From Bacillota bacterium (GTDB lineage Bacteria > Bacillota > Clostridia > Lachnospirales > Lachnospiraceae), in assembly GCA_023408815.1 (NCBI GenBank), contig JAEYJO010000030.1:62001-126000 (forward strand): a stretch of 64,000 bases of DNA, given 5' to 3'. The notes below the pieces were generated by a model. That model ran no database searches and was not told the DNA's origin. It was given only the letters and a program-made list of their open reading frames with translations. Position numbers and translations under genes: made by a program. The first letter of the stretch is position 1, and every line of letters starts with the position of its first letter. Below are positions 1 through 8,832 of the stretch, piece by piece.

Positions 1-1527
1 GCCAGAAAATCCTTCGGCAATTCCCATAGTCTGATATTGAAGGCTGAAAATACAAGGATTCGGGCAAACAGTACAGATTTGTTATTCATAGAAATCGGTA
101 CGCTGGATAAGAAGGGCAATCCCGTAGAAAATGCGGCGGACAGAGTAAAGGTAAGCGTAGAAGGCGCCGGACGGCTGATCGGGCTGGATAACGGAGACAG
201 CACCGATTATGACAGCTATAAGGGAATATCCAGGCGGCTGTTTCAGGGTAAGCTTCTAGCGGTAGTCGGAGCGAAAAAGGAGTCAGGCGCTGTTAAGGTG
301 CAGGTCTCCGGTAAAGGACTGCTCCCGGCAGAACTAATCTGTGAGGCAACAGAGGAAATAACGGAAACAGCCTCGGCCGCCCGGGCGGCTTCGTATTCGT
401 CAGCTCACATTTTCTTAGAGGAGAATGAAGAGCATCCTATTGTTTCTGGAAGCGAAGAAGAGGTACCTGTCAGAAAAATTGTTCTGACTGCTCCGGAGGG
501 GAATGTATTTTCCCCTGATAAGAAAGAAATGTGGGTGGAGGCTGCCATCTGTCCTGCTGATGCCACGGATAAAGAACTTTCCTTCCGTGCGGTAAACGAT
601 TCAGGAGTGACTACTAATCTTGCCGTGCTTAAGCAGGAAGGAAACCGGGTGCATATAACGGCGAGAGGCGACGGTTCCTTCCGCCTGCGGTGTATGTCGA
701 AGAGCGGAACGGAAAAGGTGAGGCTTATTTCCCAATTGGAGTTTATTATTAAAGGGATGGGAGAAGCCTTCCTGAATCCTTACGAGTTTATATCCGGCAG
801 TCTCTATACTTCTGTCAAGGGCGAAGCGGGAAACGGTAATGAGAGAGGAGTAGCCACAGCAAGGGACGGAGAAACCGTTATTTCATATCAAGATATTGAC
901 TTCGGAGATTTCGGCTCCGATGAAATTACGATTCCTATTTTTGCCCTAAGCTCGGAGGAATATCCGATTCAAATTTGGGAGGGTATACCAGGAGAGAGTG
1001 GAAGTGGGCTTCTGGCAGAGGCAGTCTATCAGAAACCCTCCATATGGAATGTGTACCAGCCCGAGACATGGAAGCTGAAAAGAAGAATAAAGGGAATCAG
1101 TATCCTGAGTTTCCTCGTCCGTCAGAAGATTCATATCAAAGGCTTTTCTTTCACAGGAACGGACAAGGCGAGAGCGCAGATAAAAGCTTTGGAAGCGGAC
1201 GCTATCTATGGTGACAGCTTTGCAAAAATGGCAGATGCGGTAGAAAAGATAGGTAACAATGTTTCTCTGGAATTCGAAGGAATGGACTTTAAAGGAGAAG
1301 GAACCTCAGCCCTGACGATCTGCGGGCGGGCGCCTGCCGGAAACAACACCATTCATATAAGATTTTTCAATGGGGCGGAGGAAAGTAAACAGATTGTAGA
1401 ATTCACACAAACCGGAGAATACCAGGTGCAGACCTTTGCGCTGGAAAGGATAACGGGAAGACAAAAGGTAACCTTTGTATTCATGCCCGGAAGTAATTTT
1501 GATTTTCAATGGTTTCAGTTTGAATAA
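1..1527 (+). CDS. Glycoside hydrolase family 2 (beta-galactosidase-like), 3' part only
   Basis: The frame is open from base 1, so this is the last 508 residues of a larger enzyme whose catalytic barrel lies upstream of the window. A TTG at 37 is only an internal codon. The first visible stretch (GLDNGDSTDYDSYKG, then RRLFQGKLLA) is typical of the Ig-like domain that follows the barrel in long GH2 enzymes. A second Ig-like domain follows (around residues 160-250, with DATDKELSFRAVNDSGV). The last 230 residues contain two beta-rich segments resembling CBM6-type modules, one around DIDFGDFGSDEITIPIF and one ending FDFQWFQFE. Family enzymes remove beta-linked galactose or similar sugars. GH2 membership is well supported; substrate is unknown because the active site is not visible. 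The gene is followed by the separately promoted tetR. Confidence 0.8.
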   Translation, partial: ARKSFGNSHSLILKAENTRIRANSTDLLFIEIGTLDKKGNPVENAADRVKVSVEGAGRLIGLDNGDSTDYDSYKGISRRLFQGKLLAVVGAKKESGAVKVQVSGKGLLPAELICEATEEITETASAARAASYSSAHIFLEENEEHPIVSGSEEEVPVRKIVLTAPEGNVFSPDKKEMWVEAAICPADATDKELSFRAVNDSGVTTNLAVLKQEGNRVHITARGDGSFRLRCMSKSGTEKVRLISQLEFIIKGMGEAFLNPYEFISGSLYTSVKGEAGNGNERGVATARDGETVISYQDIDFGDFGSDEITIPIFALSSEEYPIQIWEGIPGESGSGLLAEAVYQKPSIWNVYQPETWKLKRRIKGISILSFLVRQKIHIKGFSFTGTDKARAQIKALEADAIYGDSFAKMADAVEKIGNNVSLEFEGMDFKGEGTSALTICGRAPAGNNTIHIRFFNGAEESKQIVEFTQTGEYQVQTFALERITGRQKVTFVFMPGSNFDFQWFQFE

Positions 1528-1562
1528 GATAAATATTCTCAGCAGGGATATTCTCAGTTCTA

Positions 1563-1620
1563 TTGACAAGCAGAAATTCGTATGCTATCATAAACGGCGT
1601 TAGCTAACTATGTTCGCTAA
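1563..1620 (+). promoter_or_regulatory. tetR promoter with palindromic operator
   Basis: A near-consensus sigma-A promoter is visible: TTGACA at 1563-1568, 17-base spacer, TATCAT at 1586-1591, so transcription should start near 1598. Directly downstream, 1600-1620 is an imperfect 21-bp palindrome: TTAGCTAAC and GTTCGCTAA separated by three bases, with one mismatched pair. Its left half lies within a perfect 10-bp palindrome GTTAGCTAAC (1599-1608). A palindrome over the start site of a TetR-family gene is the usual autorepression arrangement. The regulator assignment is inference. Confidence 0.7.
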
Positions 1621-1634
1621 ATAGGAGTGATGAA

Positions 1635-2264
1635 ATGCCAAAGGATAAGAGCGGAACACTGGAAAAAATAATTCCGTGCGCGAAAAGGGAATTTTTAGAT
1701 AAGGGTTTCGAACGAGCTTCTCTGCGGAAGATTGCCGCTGATGCGAATATGTCCGCGGCAGGATTATACCGTCATTTTGAAAGCAAAGAAGCTATGTTTG
1801 ATGCACTGGTGGCTCCCCTCGTGGATACATATCTTCGCAACTATGAAAAATCCATGCAGCTCAGCTATGAGCTTCTGGATACGGAAGAAATCAAAAAGTT
1901 CTGGCAAGTCTCCGAAGAGGAGGGCCTGCAATATATAAACTTCATCTATGACCATTTTGAGGAATTCAAACTCCTGCTAACTTGTTCGGATGGTACAAAG
2001 TACCAGAACTTTATGCATGATATCTCGGAAATGGAAGTTAAGGAAATGACCAGACTGATGGACGAGCTGCGAAGCAGAGGTTTTTCAGTAAAGGATATTT
2101 CACAGGATGAGCTTCATATGCTCGTAAGCGGCTATGTTGCTTCTGTATTTGAAGTGGTCATTCATGATTATCCGCGGGAAAAGGCCATTAAACAGGCCAA
2201 AACGCTGATGGAATTTTTGTATCCTGGTTGGATAAAGGCCTTCGGTATGGAAGGCATGGTTTAA
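1635..2264 (+). CDS. TetR/AcrR family transcriptional regulator
   Basis: This 209-residue protein has the TetR layout. The N-terminal helix-turn-helix covers about residues 10-55, with FLDKGFERASLRKIAADANMS followed by AAGLYRHFESKEAMFDAL. A variable, mostly helical ligand-binding domain follows. The RBS AGGAG lies just before the ATG. It has its own promoter and overlapping palindrome and is separated by a hairpin from the transporter cassette downstream, which carries a related operator-like sequence at 2324-2354. It therefore probably represses itself and the ABC/ECF cassette until a ligand binds, possibly the transported compound. Family is secure; ligand and targets are inferred from position. 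Confidence 0.9.
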   Translation: MPKDKSGTLEKIIPCAKREFLDKGFERASLRKIAADANMSAAGLYRHFESKEAMFDALVAPLVDTYLRNYEKSMQLSYELLDTEEIKKFWQVSEEEGLQYINFIYDHFEEFKLLLTCSDGTKYQNFMHDISEMEVKEMTRLMDELRSRGFSVKDISQDELHMLVSGYVASVFEVVIHDYPREKAIKQAKTLMEFLYPGWIKAFGMEGMV

Positions 2265-2275
2265 CAATGAAACTA

Positions 2276-2320
2276 ATAAAATGAAATACCGGGGATTCGT
2301 CCCCGAATTTTTCATTTTAT
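2276..2320 (+). terminator. Hairpin between tetR and the transporter cassette
   Basis: The arms ATAAAATGAAA (2276-2286) and TTTCATTTTAT (2310-2320) pair perfectly, and an inner GC stem CGGGG/CCCCG (2290-2294 with 2301-2305) has a six-base loop. The A-rich left and T-rich right flanks let it act as an intrinsic terminator on either strand. It probably separates tetR from the ABC genes, or attenuates read-through into them. Confidence 0.6.
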
Positions 2321-2323
2321 GGG

Positions 2324-2354
2324 TTAGTTAACACTAACTAAAATTGTTCGCAAA
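2324..2354 (+). promoter_or_regulatory. Operator-like repeat upstream of ABC/ECF cassette 1
   Basis: TTAGTT (2324-2329) and AACTAA (2336-2341) form an inverted repeat around AACACT, and GTTCGC recurs at 2346-2351. The tetR operator holds the same two words, TTAGYTAAC and GTTCGC, but 3 bases apart instead of 13, a change of about one helical turn. This supports co-regulation of the cassette by the adjacent TetR protein. Binding is inferred. Confidence 0.45.
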
Positions 2355-2370
2355 AAAATGAGGGAGGTGG

Positions 2371-4155
2371 ATGTATTTGGAAAGAGAAAAAGAGCAAAGT
2401 CCATTCAGAAGGCTGATGGGGTTTGCATCGTACCATAGGGGGAAATATGCTGCCTCGGTGCTTCTTGCAGTTGTAGGTGTTATTGGTGGAATGATTCCCT
2501 ATGTGGGCGTATCCCGGATTATTATTTGCCTGCTGGCCGGTACAAAGAGTGACGTGAGGTTTTATTTGATGTGGTGCGGTATTTCGGGGGGCGGGCTTAT
2601 CCTCAAAACTATTTGCATGAACTGGTCCACAGCGCTGTCCCATGAGGCCACATTTTCGGTTATCGCCGAGGTGCGCACTGAGCTGGCCCGGAAGCTGGCC
2701 CATGTTCCTATGGGATATGTACTCGAGACACCATCCGGGGGATTTAAGAACGTCATTGTGGAAAAGGCGGATAGTCTGGAGACTCCGCTGGCTCATGTAC
2801 TGCCTGAAATGACCTCTAATCTTTTGATTCCGCTTTGCATTATCGTGTACATGTTTATTCTGGACTGGCGCATGGCGTTAGTTTCGCTTATCACACTTCC
2901 GCTGGGGTTTATCTTCTACCTGATGATGATGCGGGATTATCCTGAAAAATACGCTGGTGTTATGAAGGCAGGCAAGCATATGAGCGCGACTATGGTGGAA
3001 TACATAAACGGCATTGAGGTTATCAAAGCCTTCAATCAATCCGCAAAGTCTTATGCGAAGTTCACCGATTCGGTAAAGGCTAATGTAAACGTAGTTTTGG
3101 ATTGGATTCGCTCTACACAGGTGTATTCGGACATTTCGCAGGGGGTCTGGCCGGCTGTGCTGGTGGGAGTATTGCCTGTCGGATGTCTTTTTTACATGGA
3201 CGGATCGTTGGGGGGCGGAGAATTTATTACGATTGCCATTCTGTCTCTTGGCATTTCTGCTCCGATTTTATCCGCCATGATGTATACGGATGATATTGCG
3301 AAAATCGGTGCTGTTGTGAGAGAAGTGGGGCAAGTGCTGGATTTGCCGGAACTAGACCGTCCTAAGGAAAATAAAAAGCTGGAAAATCGGGATATTGTGC
3401 TTGAACATGTTTGCTTTTCTTATGGGCAGGAGGAGGTACTCTCCGATGTGAATTTAGAAATCAAGGAGGGTTCGATTACAGCCTTTGTCGGACCGTCCGG
3501 CGGAGGGAAGTCCACCATTGCAAAGCTCATAGCCTCCTTCTGGGATGTAAGCGAAGGGCGCATTACTCTGGGCGGCGCAGATATCCGTGATATACCGCTT
3601 AAACAGATTATGGACGAGATTGCCTATGTATCGCAGGACAACTATCTGTTTAACGAAACCATCCGCAACAATATCCGAATGGGAAAACCAAGTGCCACGG
3701 ACGAGGAGGTCGAAGAGGCTGCAAAGGCTTCGGGCTGTCATGACTTTATTATGAAGCTGGAACGCGGTTACGAGACCGCCGCCGGTGGAGCCGGAGGACA
3801 CCTTTCCGGTGGAGAAAGGCAGCGTATTGCTATTGCCCGGGCCATGCTTAAGGACGCAGACATTATTATCTTCGACGAAGCAACTGCCTATACCGACCCC
3901 GAAAACGAGGCGGTGATTCAAGCGGCGGTATCCAAGCTCATCCTCGGTAAAACACTGATCGTCATTGCGCACCGCCTGTCCACGATTACCGATTCGGATA
4001 AAATCGTAGTCATTGAAAATGGCAGGATTCTGGCAGAAGGAACGCATGAGGCGCTTCTGGAGAATTGTAAACTGTACCGCCGCATGTTTGCCGCGCACAT
4101 GGAAGTCAGGGATGCCTACGCAACAGATATTGAGGGGAGGGAGATCATTGCTTGA
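2371..4155 (+). CDS. ABC transporter, fused permease and ATPase (cassette 1, first half)
   Basis: This 594-residue half-transporter has an N-terminal six-helix exporter-fold membrane domain (about residues 20-310) and a C-terminal ATPase. The ATPase shows Walker A GPSGGGKST, signature LSGGERQR, Walker B IIIFDEAT and switch His in IAHRLS. It overlaps the next gene by 8 bases, and the two should form a heterodimer. Such fused halves usually export, but pairs of this kind lying beside ECF components or siderophore genes (YbtP/YbtQ type) work as importers. The context therefore leaves direction open, with import of a chelate favoured. GGAGG at 2363-2367 is very close to the ATG at 2371, so a TTG at 2377 may be the true start. 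Confidence 0.85.
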   Translation: MYLEREKEQSPFRRLMGFASYHRGKYAASVLLAVVGVIGGMIPYVGVSRIIICLLAGTKSDVRFYLMWCGISGGGLILKTICMNWSTALSHEATFSVIAEVRTELARKLAHVPMGYVLETPSGGFKNVIVEKADSLETPLAHVLPEMTSNLLIPLCIIVYMFILDWRMALVSLITLPLGFIFYLMMMRDYPEKYAGVMKAGKHMSATMVEYINGIEVIKAFNQSAKSYAKFTDSVKANVNVVLDWIRSTQVYSDISQGVWPAVLVGVLPVGCLFYMDGSLGGGEFITIAILSLGISAPILSAMMYTDDIAKIGAVVREVGQVLDLPELDRPKENKKLENRDIVLEHVCFSYGQEEVLSDVNLEIKEGSITAFVGPSGGGKSTIAKLIASFWDVSEGRITLGGADIRDIPLKQIMDEIAYVSQDNYLFNETIRNNIRMGKPSATDEEVEEAAKASGCHDFIMKLERGYETAAGGAGGHLSGGERQRIAIARAMLKDADIIIFDEATAYTDPENEAVIQAAVSKLILGKTLIVIAHRLSTITDSDKIVVIENGRILAEGTHEALLENCKLYRRMFAAHMEVRDAYATDIEGREIIA

Positions 4156-5887
4156 TATATTCAAAAAGTTCTTCCGGTTTGCGGACAGCCAGAAGTCAAA
4201 ATGGGTGAAAAGCATCGTCTTTACCCTGTTTAAGTCCGTTTTTGCATCTGCTCAGCTTCTTGCCATCGCCATCGTGCTGCGCGGGATTGCCACGGACAGC
4301 GTGACCCGCACGACGGCGCTGTCCGCACTGGGGATCATGCTGGTAAGCATCATCGGCACCATTATTATGCGGCATCTGGCCCAAAACAGCCAGTCCTTCG
4401 GATGCTATATCATGAGTGGGGATAAGCGTATGCAGATCGGTGAACGGCTGAAGCTGATGCCCATGGGACATTTTAACAGCCATAGCCTGGGTAATATTAC
4501 CGCAGCGGCGACTTCCACCATGGAGGACATTGAAAATACTGCGCCGCGTATCATCGTCAGCTATCTTAACGGCCTCATTCACGGATTTGTCATAACCCTT
4601 GTGCTGATTATCTTTGAGTGGAAGATTGGGCTGATCGCTTTGGCAGGGCTGGTATTGTTTCTGCTTATTAATATCTTGCTTCACAAACGCGCACGCAAAG
4701 CATCACAGATCAGGCAGGAGGCCCAAGCCGAGCTGGTGGATGCGGTGCTGGAATACATACAGGGAATGAGCGTTGTGAAATCCTTCGGAATGGAGGCGGC
4801 AGCCGGACAAAAAATCCACCGGGCAATTGCCGATAGCGAGCGAAGAAACATTGGCCTTGAAAAAAGGACCATCCCTTTTATGGCCATGCAGCAGCTTGTC
4901 CTGCGCGTTATCAGCACAATTATGATTACGCTGTCGGTAGTATTGTACCTTTACGGGACTATGGATCTTACCATCTGTCTGCTCATGCTTCTTTCCGGTT
5001 TTATTGTATTTAGCGAGCTGGAGAGCGGCGGCAGCATGTCAGCCTTCCTGCGTCTGATTGATGCTTCCATTGACCGGGTGAATGAAATACAGAAAATCCC
5101 TGTTATGGATCTCGAGGGGATACAACAAAAACCAGGTAACATGGATATTGTCTTCAAGGAGGTATCTTTTTCTTATGGTGAAAAGACTATTATCGACCAT
5201 GTCAGCTTTGTGATACCTGCGAAAACGACCACAGCGATCGTCGGGCCTTCGGGCAGCGGAAAGACCACACTGTGCAACTTAATCGCCCGTTTTTGGGATG
5301 TGGGTGAAGGCAGCATTATTTTGGGCGGTATAGATATTCGGGAATACAAGCTGGACAGTCTCTTACAAAATATCAGCATGGTTTTTCAGCAGGTATATCT
5401 GTTCAATGATACCATTGCCAATAATATCCGGCTCGGAAAGCCGGAAGCGACCAAGGAAGAAATCAGAGAAGCTGCCCAAAAGGCCTGCTGTCATGATTTT
5501 ATAAGCCGGTTGCCGGACGGCTATGACACGGTCATCGGCGAGGGCGGCGCGACGCTCTCCGGCGGAGAAAAGCAGCGCATCTCCATTGCCCGTGCGCTTT
5601 TGAAGGATGCACCCATCATTATATTTGATGAGGCGACTGCAAACGTAGATCCGGAAAACGAAAATGATCTGCAAAAGGCAATCAGGTCACTGACAAGAGA
5701 CAAGACGGTTATTATGATTGCGCACCGTCTCAAAACGGTACGAAACGCCGATCAGATCATCGTGCTGGATGCGGGGAAAATCGTGCAGACAGGCACACAT
5801 GATGAGCTGTTCTCACAAAAAGGACTCTATGCGGACTTTATCCATGTTCGTGAAAAAGCCGTGGGCTGGAAAATTGCCGGCATGTAA
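4148..5887 (+). CDS. ABC transporter, fused permease and ATPase (cassette 1, second half)
   Basis: This is the partner of the preceding half-transporter, 579 residues from a TTG start at 4148. That start follows the purine-rich GGGAGGGAG and overlaps the upstream stop by 8 bases, implying coupled translation. Reading further upstream in frame only gives sequence unlike the family. The membrane domain covers about residues 15-310. The ATPase carries Walker A GPSGSGKTT, signature LSGGEKQR, Walker B IIIFDEAT and IAHRLK. It is followed after 32 bases by the ECF S component. It resembles, with the same gene content, the pair at 18130-21679 of cassette 2. Family and heterodimer role are well supported; substrate is unknown. 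Confidence 0.85.
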   Translation: MLDIFKKFFRFADSQKSKWVKSIVFTLFKSVFASAQLLAIAIVLRGIATDSVTRTTALSALGIMLVSIIGTIIMRHLAQNSQSFGCYIMSGDKRMQIGERLKLMPMGHFNSHSLGNITAAATSTMEDIENTAPRIIVSYLNGLIHGFVITLVLIIFEWKIGLIALAGLVLFLLINILLHKRARKASQIRQEAQAELVDAVLEYIQGMSVVKSFGMEAAAGQKIHRAIADSERRNIGLEKRTIPFMAMQQLVLRVISTIMITLSVVLYLYGTMDLTICLLMLLSGFIVFSELESGGSMSAFLRLIDASIDRVNEIQKIPVMDLEGIQQKPGNMDIVFKEVSFSYGEKTIIDHVSFVIPAKTTTAIVGPSGSGKTTLCNLIARFWDVGEGSIILGGIDIREYKLDSLLQNISMVFQQVYLFNDTIANNIRLGKPEATKEEIREAAQKACCHDFISRLPDGYDTVIGEGGATLSGGEKQRISIARALLKDAPIIIFDEATANVDPENENDLQKAIRSLTRDKTVIMIAHRLKTVRNADQIIVLDAGKIVQTGTHDELFSQKGLYADFIHVREKAVGWKIAGM

Positions 5888-5919
5888 GGCTAATTTATTA
5901 TTTTATGGAGGATATTGGA

Positions 5920-6504
5920 ATGACAAAGAAAAAACTGGATGTAAAGGATTTGATCAACGTAGGAATCTTCACCGCAATTTATTATATCTTATTGATTGTT
6001 GCTGGATTTTTGGGGTACATTCCCATCTTTTCAGTACTGTTTCCGCTTGTAGTTGCTCTTCTTTGCGGGATTCCCTTTGTTCTCTTTTTGACAAGGACCA
6101 AGACCTTTGGCATGATCACCATTATGGGAGTGCTTTTGGGGATTCTGAACTTTGCTTTTGGGCAGGGCTGGTATTCAATTGCCACCGGGCTTCTCTGCGG
6201 TCTGCTTGCCGATTTGATATGCAAGGCCGGAGAGTATAAGAGCTGGAAGCATATGGTTGTGTGTTTTTGTGTGTTCAGCGAATGGATAATCGGCTCGATG
6301 CTTCCCATGTGGATTATGAAAGACAGCTATTTTGAAATAGTGCGTGATATGCAGGGCGCCGCTTTTGCCGAATCGCTGGAGTCTCTGATCACCGGCTGGA
6401 TGCTGGTTCTGCTTATCGTTCTGACGGCAGTCGCAGCCGTCATTGGAGCATATTTAGGTAAAACTGTGTTAAAGAAACACTTTATGAGGGCAGGAATCGT
6501 ATGA
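5920..6504 (+). CDS. ECF transporter S component (Trep_Strep/MptD-like), cassette 1
   Basis: The protein has 194 residues and is almost entirely membrane-spanning, with about five or six hydrophobic helices and a basic N-terminus (KKKLDVKDLINVGIFTA). S components capture the substrate and dock onto the shared EcfT/EcfA motor. The opening KDLINVGIF and the closing LKKHFMRAGIV recur in the second cassette protein at 21681 (KDFINTGIF, EKHFIKAGL), marking a common subfamily that I place, tentatively, with the Trep_Strep group of unknown substrate. ATG 5920 is chosen because GGAGG at 5907-5911 is well spaced for it. The stop overlaps the ecfT start by four bases (ATGA). Confidence 0.75.
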   Translation: MTKKKLDVKDLINVGIFTAIYYILLIVAGFLGYIPIFSVLFPLVVALLCGIPFVLFLTRTKTFGMITIMGVLLGILNFAFGQGWYSIATGLLCGLLADLICKAGEYKSWKHMVVCFCVFSEWIIGSMLPMWIMKDSYFEIVRDMQGAAFAESLESLITGWMLVLLIVLTAVAAVIGAYLGKTVLKKHFMRAGIV

Positions 6505-7217
6505 TGCCGCAGCCTGAGTTAATGAAAACAGCGAAAGGTATACAGCTTGACCCTCGGACTAAGATATATCTTCTGCTACTCATAAATATCGTCATATTCT
6601 CTACCAATCCCAGCGGCTGCCAACTGATTGCAAAAGGGGCACTGGCTGCAGTACCCTTTGCTCTGCTGTGCGGTACCGGGATGTGGAGGCAGGGTTTTAT
6701 CTACGCTGTTTTATATATGGCGGGGCAACTGGCCGAAATCCATCTTACCGCATATGCTGCCGGAGCGTGGGGGCTTCTGATGCGCTTTACTACACAGATG
6801 CTAAGCCGGTTCGTTCCAATTGTCATCATGGCCTACTATTTGGTCAGGACAATGGAAGTTAGCGCATTTATTGCTGCAATGGAACGGATGCATGTTTCCA
6901 GAAAAATTATTATTCCGTTTGCAGTTTTATTTCGCTTCTTTCCAACTATTGCCGAAGAATCCCGTGCGATCAATGATGCCATGCGTATGCGCGGTATCGG
7001 TTTTCGCGGGAGCCCTTTGGCGGTGCTGGAATACAGGCTTGTTCCCTTGATGATGTCCATTGTAGGGATTGGCAACGAACTGTCGGCGGCGGCAGTCACA
7101 AGAGGCTTGCGCATCACAGGAGAGCGCACCAACATTTATAAAATCGGGTTTGGTGTACTGGATGCTGTGTTTGGCCTCTGGGCGACGGCAGCCGCAATCG
7201 TGTTTTTCATTTTGTAG
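6501..7217 (+). CDS. ECF transporter T component, cassette 1
   Basis: This 238-residue membrane protein matches EcfT, the transmembrane coupling subunit that links the S component to the two ATPases. Several hydrophobic helices precede the diagnostic cytoplasmic coupling region, which contains Ala/Met-Arg-Gly type motifs (MRMRGIGFRG around residue 165 and VTRGLRI around 205). It overlaps the S component stop by four bases and is followed after 8 bases by the fused ATPase gene, so S-T-A are translated as a block. The partner in cassette 2 is at 23730. Confidence 0.85.
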   Translation: MMPQPELMKTAKGIQLDPRTKIYLLLLINIVIFSTNPSGCQLIAKGALAAVPFALLCGTGMWRQGFIYAVLYMAGQLAEIHLTAYAAGAWGLLMRFTTQMLSRFVPIVIMAYYLVRTMEVSAFIAAMERMHVSRKIIIPFAVLFRFFPTIAEESRAINDAMRMRGIGFRGSPLAVLEYRLVPLMMSIVGIGNELSAAAVTRGLRITGERTNIYKIGFGVLDAVFGLWATAAAIVFFIL

Positions 7218-7231
7218 AAGGAGGGATGTAC

Positions 7232-8716
7232 GTGATTAATTTAAAGAATGTATCCTTTTCCTATGCAGGAAGTGAATGGGAACGCGGAATAAGAAACATC
7301 AATCTGTCGGTTGGCGAAGGCGAAGTGGTACTGCTGTGCGGAGAGTCCGGCTGTGGAAAAACAACGGTGACCCGGCTGATAAATGGCCTGATACCCCATT
7401 ACTATGAAGGACAGATGAGCGGAGAGGTTCTGATCGGTGAACAAAAAATCCATGAACTGCCACTGCACGAGACATCCCGGCTGGTGGGTTCGGTCTTTCA
7501 GAATCCTCGTTCTCAATTTTTTAGCGTCAGCACTACCAGCGAAATTGCCTTTGGCTGTGAGAATATGGCTCTGACCGTTCCTGAGATTTTCCGGCGGATC
7601 GATCAAACAGTGAAAGAGTTTAAAATTGAAAGTTTAATGAATCGGAGTATCTTTAAGCTCTCCGGTGGGGAGAAGCAAAAAATCGCCTGTGCGTCTGTTG
7701 CAGCATGCGATCCTCCGATTCTTGTGCTGGACGAGCCGTCTTCCAATTTGGACACGGATGCGGTGGAGGAACTGCGAAGAATCATAGAAATATGGAAAAG
7801 AAAAGGAAAAACGATTATCATTGCCGAACACCGGCTATATTATCTGAGAGAATTGATTGACCGGGTGATATATATGAAAGATGGAGTCGTTGCAGGAGAA
7901 TATACCGCCCGCGCATTCAGGTCTCTCCCTCCGGAGAAGCTCACGGAGATGGGACTGCGCCCGCTTTCCCTTTCAGGCATAGTAAGAAAGTACGCTGCAA
8001 TGCCTGAATCAAATGAAACTATGACTCTTTTAGGGTTTTCCTATTCTTACAAGCATGCCGCATCCACAAGGGCGGCACTTAACATGAAGAATTTTTCGAT
8101 TCCTCGAAATGCCATTATTGCTATAGTAGGAAAAAACGGAGCAGGGAAATCCACCTTTGCCCGGTGCCTGTGTGGGTTGGAGAAAAAATTCAGCGGAACG
8201 GTGGAAGAAGAGAATCAAGAGCTGCGGGCAAAGCAGTTGCTGAAAAAATCTTATATGGTAATGCAGGATGTAAATCATCAACTTTTTACTGAAAGCGTGC
8301 TGGATGAAGTGTTGCTCAGTATGGAAAATAAGCAGGAAGCATCGGCCGGGCATATTCTTGACAGCCTGGATCTGCTTCCTTTAAAGGAATTACACCCCAT
8401 GTCGCTTTCCGGAGGGCAGAAGCAAAGGGTAGCGATTGCCGGAGCCGTTGGCAGCGAACGGGAGATTATTATTTTTGATGAGCCTACAAGCGGCCTCGAC
8501 ATATATCATATGAAAGAGGTCGCATTAAATATAGAACGCCTGAAAATGCAAGGAAAAACCATTTTTGTAATTACGCATGATTTGGAGCTTGTCATGGAGT
8601 GCTGTACCCATGTATTGCATTTTGAAAACGGAAAGGTAATAGGGAACTATCCGCTTAATTCTGAAGGCTGTAAAAAGCTCAGATCATTCTTCGGTCATAT
8701 ACCTGTAAGTGATTAA
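7232..8716 (+). CDS. ECF transporter fused ATPase (EcfA-EcfA'), cassette 1
   Basis: Two complete ABC ATPase domains lie in one chain of about 494 residues. The first has Walker A GESGCGKTT, signature LSGGEKQK and Walker B LVLDEPSSNLD. The second has GKNGAGKST, LSGGQKQR and IIIFDEPTSGLD. The fusion replaces the usual separate EcfA1 and EcfA2 and should drive the adjacent S and T subunits. An ATG at 7226 is only one base from GGAGG (7220-7224), while a GTG at 7232 has ideal 7-base spacing and gives VINLKNVSFSY, matching the paralogue start MIELEQVNFRY. The GTG is therefore preferred. A strong terminator follows. Confidence 0.88.
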   Translation: MINLKNVSFSYAGSEWERGIRNINLSVGEGEVVLLCGESGCGKTTVTRLINGLIPHYYEGQMSGEVLIGEQKIHELPLHETSRLVGSVFQNPRSQFFSVSTTSEIAFGCENMALTVPEIFRRIDQTVKEFKIESLMNRSIFKLSGGEKQKIACASVAACDPPILVLDEPSSNLDTDAVEELRRIIEIWKRKGKTIIIAEHRLYYLRELIDRVIYMKDGVVAGEYTARAFRSLPPEKLTEMGLRPLSLSGIVRKYAAMPESNETMTLLGFSYSYKHAASTRAALNMKNFSIPRNAIIAIVGKNGAGKSTFARCLCGLEKKFSGTVEEENQELRAKQLLKKSYMVMQDVNHQLFTESVLDEVLLSMENKQEASAGHILDSLDLLPLKELHPMSLSGGQKQRVAIAGAVGSEREIIIFDEPTSGLDIYHMKEVALNIERLKMQGKTIFVITHDLELVMECCTHVLHFENGKVIGNYPLNSEGCKKLRSFFGHIPVSD

Positions 8717-8727
8717 TATAGTACTCC

Positions 8728-8769
8728 AAACAAGCAACAGGAGCCATTGCCGGCTCCTGTTGCTTGTTT
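8728..8769. terminator. Strong bidirectional intrinsic terminator
   Basis: Perfect arms CAAGCAACAGGAGCC (8731-8745) and its complement (8752-8766) enclose a six-base loop, extended by AAA/TTT pairs to 8728 and 8769. It ends ABC/ECF cassette 1 on the plus strand and can also end the convergent araC gene at 8833-9714. Confidence 0.9.
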
Positions 8770-8832
8770 TGTTTCCGTATTCAGTTTGATTTATAGGGCA
8801 GGTTAACAACTTATCTTTGTGAATCTTTACCA

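Noticed and set aside
3454..4215. 253-residue minus-strand frame
   Set aside because: It is antisense to the ATPase domain of the first ABC gene and shows no family features.
5363..5733. Two overlapping minus-strand frames opposite the second ABC gene
   Set aside because: Overlap with each other and with a real ATPase domain; composition typical of shadows.
2371..5887. Reading the ABC pair as a plain multidrug exporter
   Set aside because: Possible from the fold alone, but tight coupling with a complete ECF transporter in two separate cassettes makes uptake of a shared cargo more likely. Direction stays open.
8776..8832. A separate small gene between the terminator and araC
   Set aside because: No RBS-linked frame of useful length in these 57 bases.
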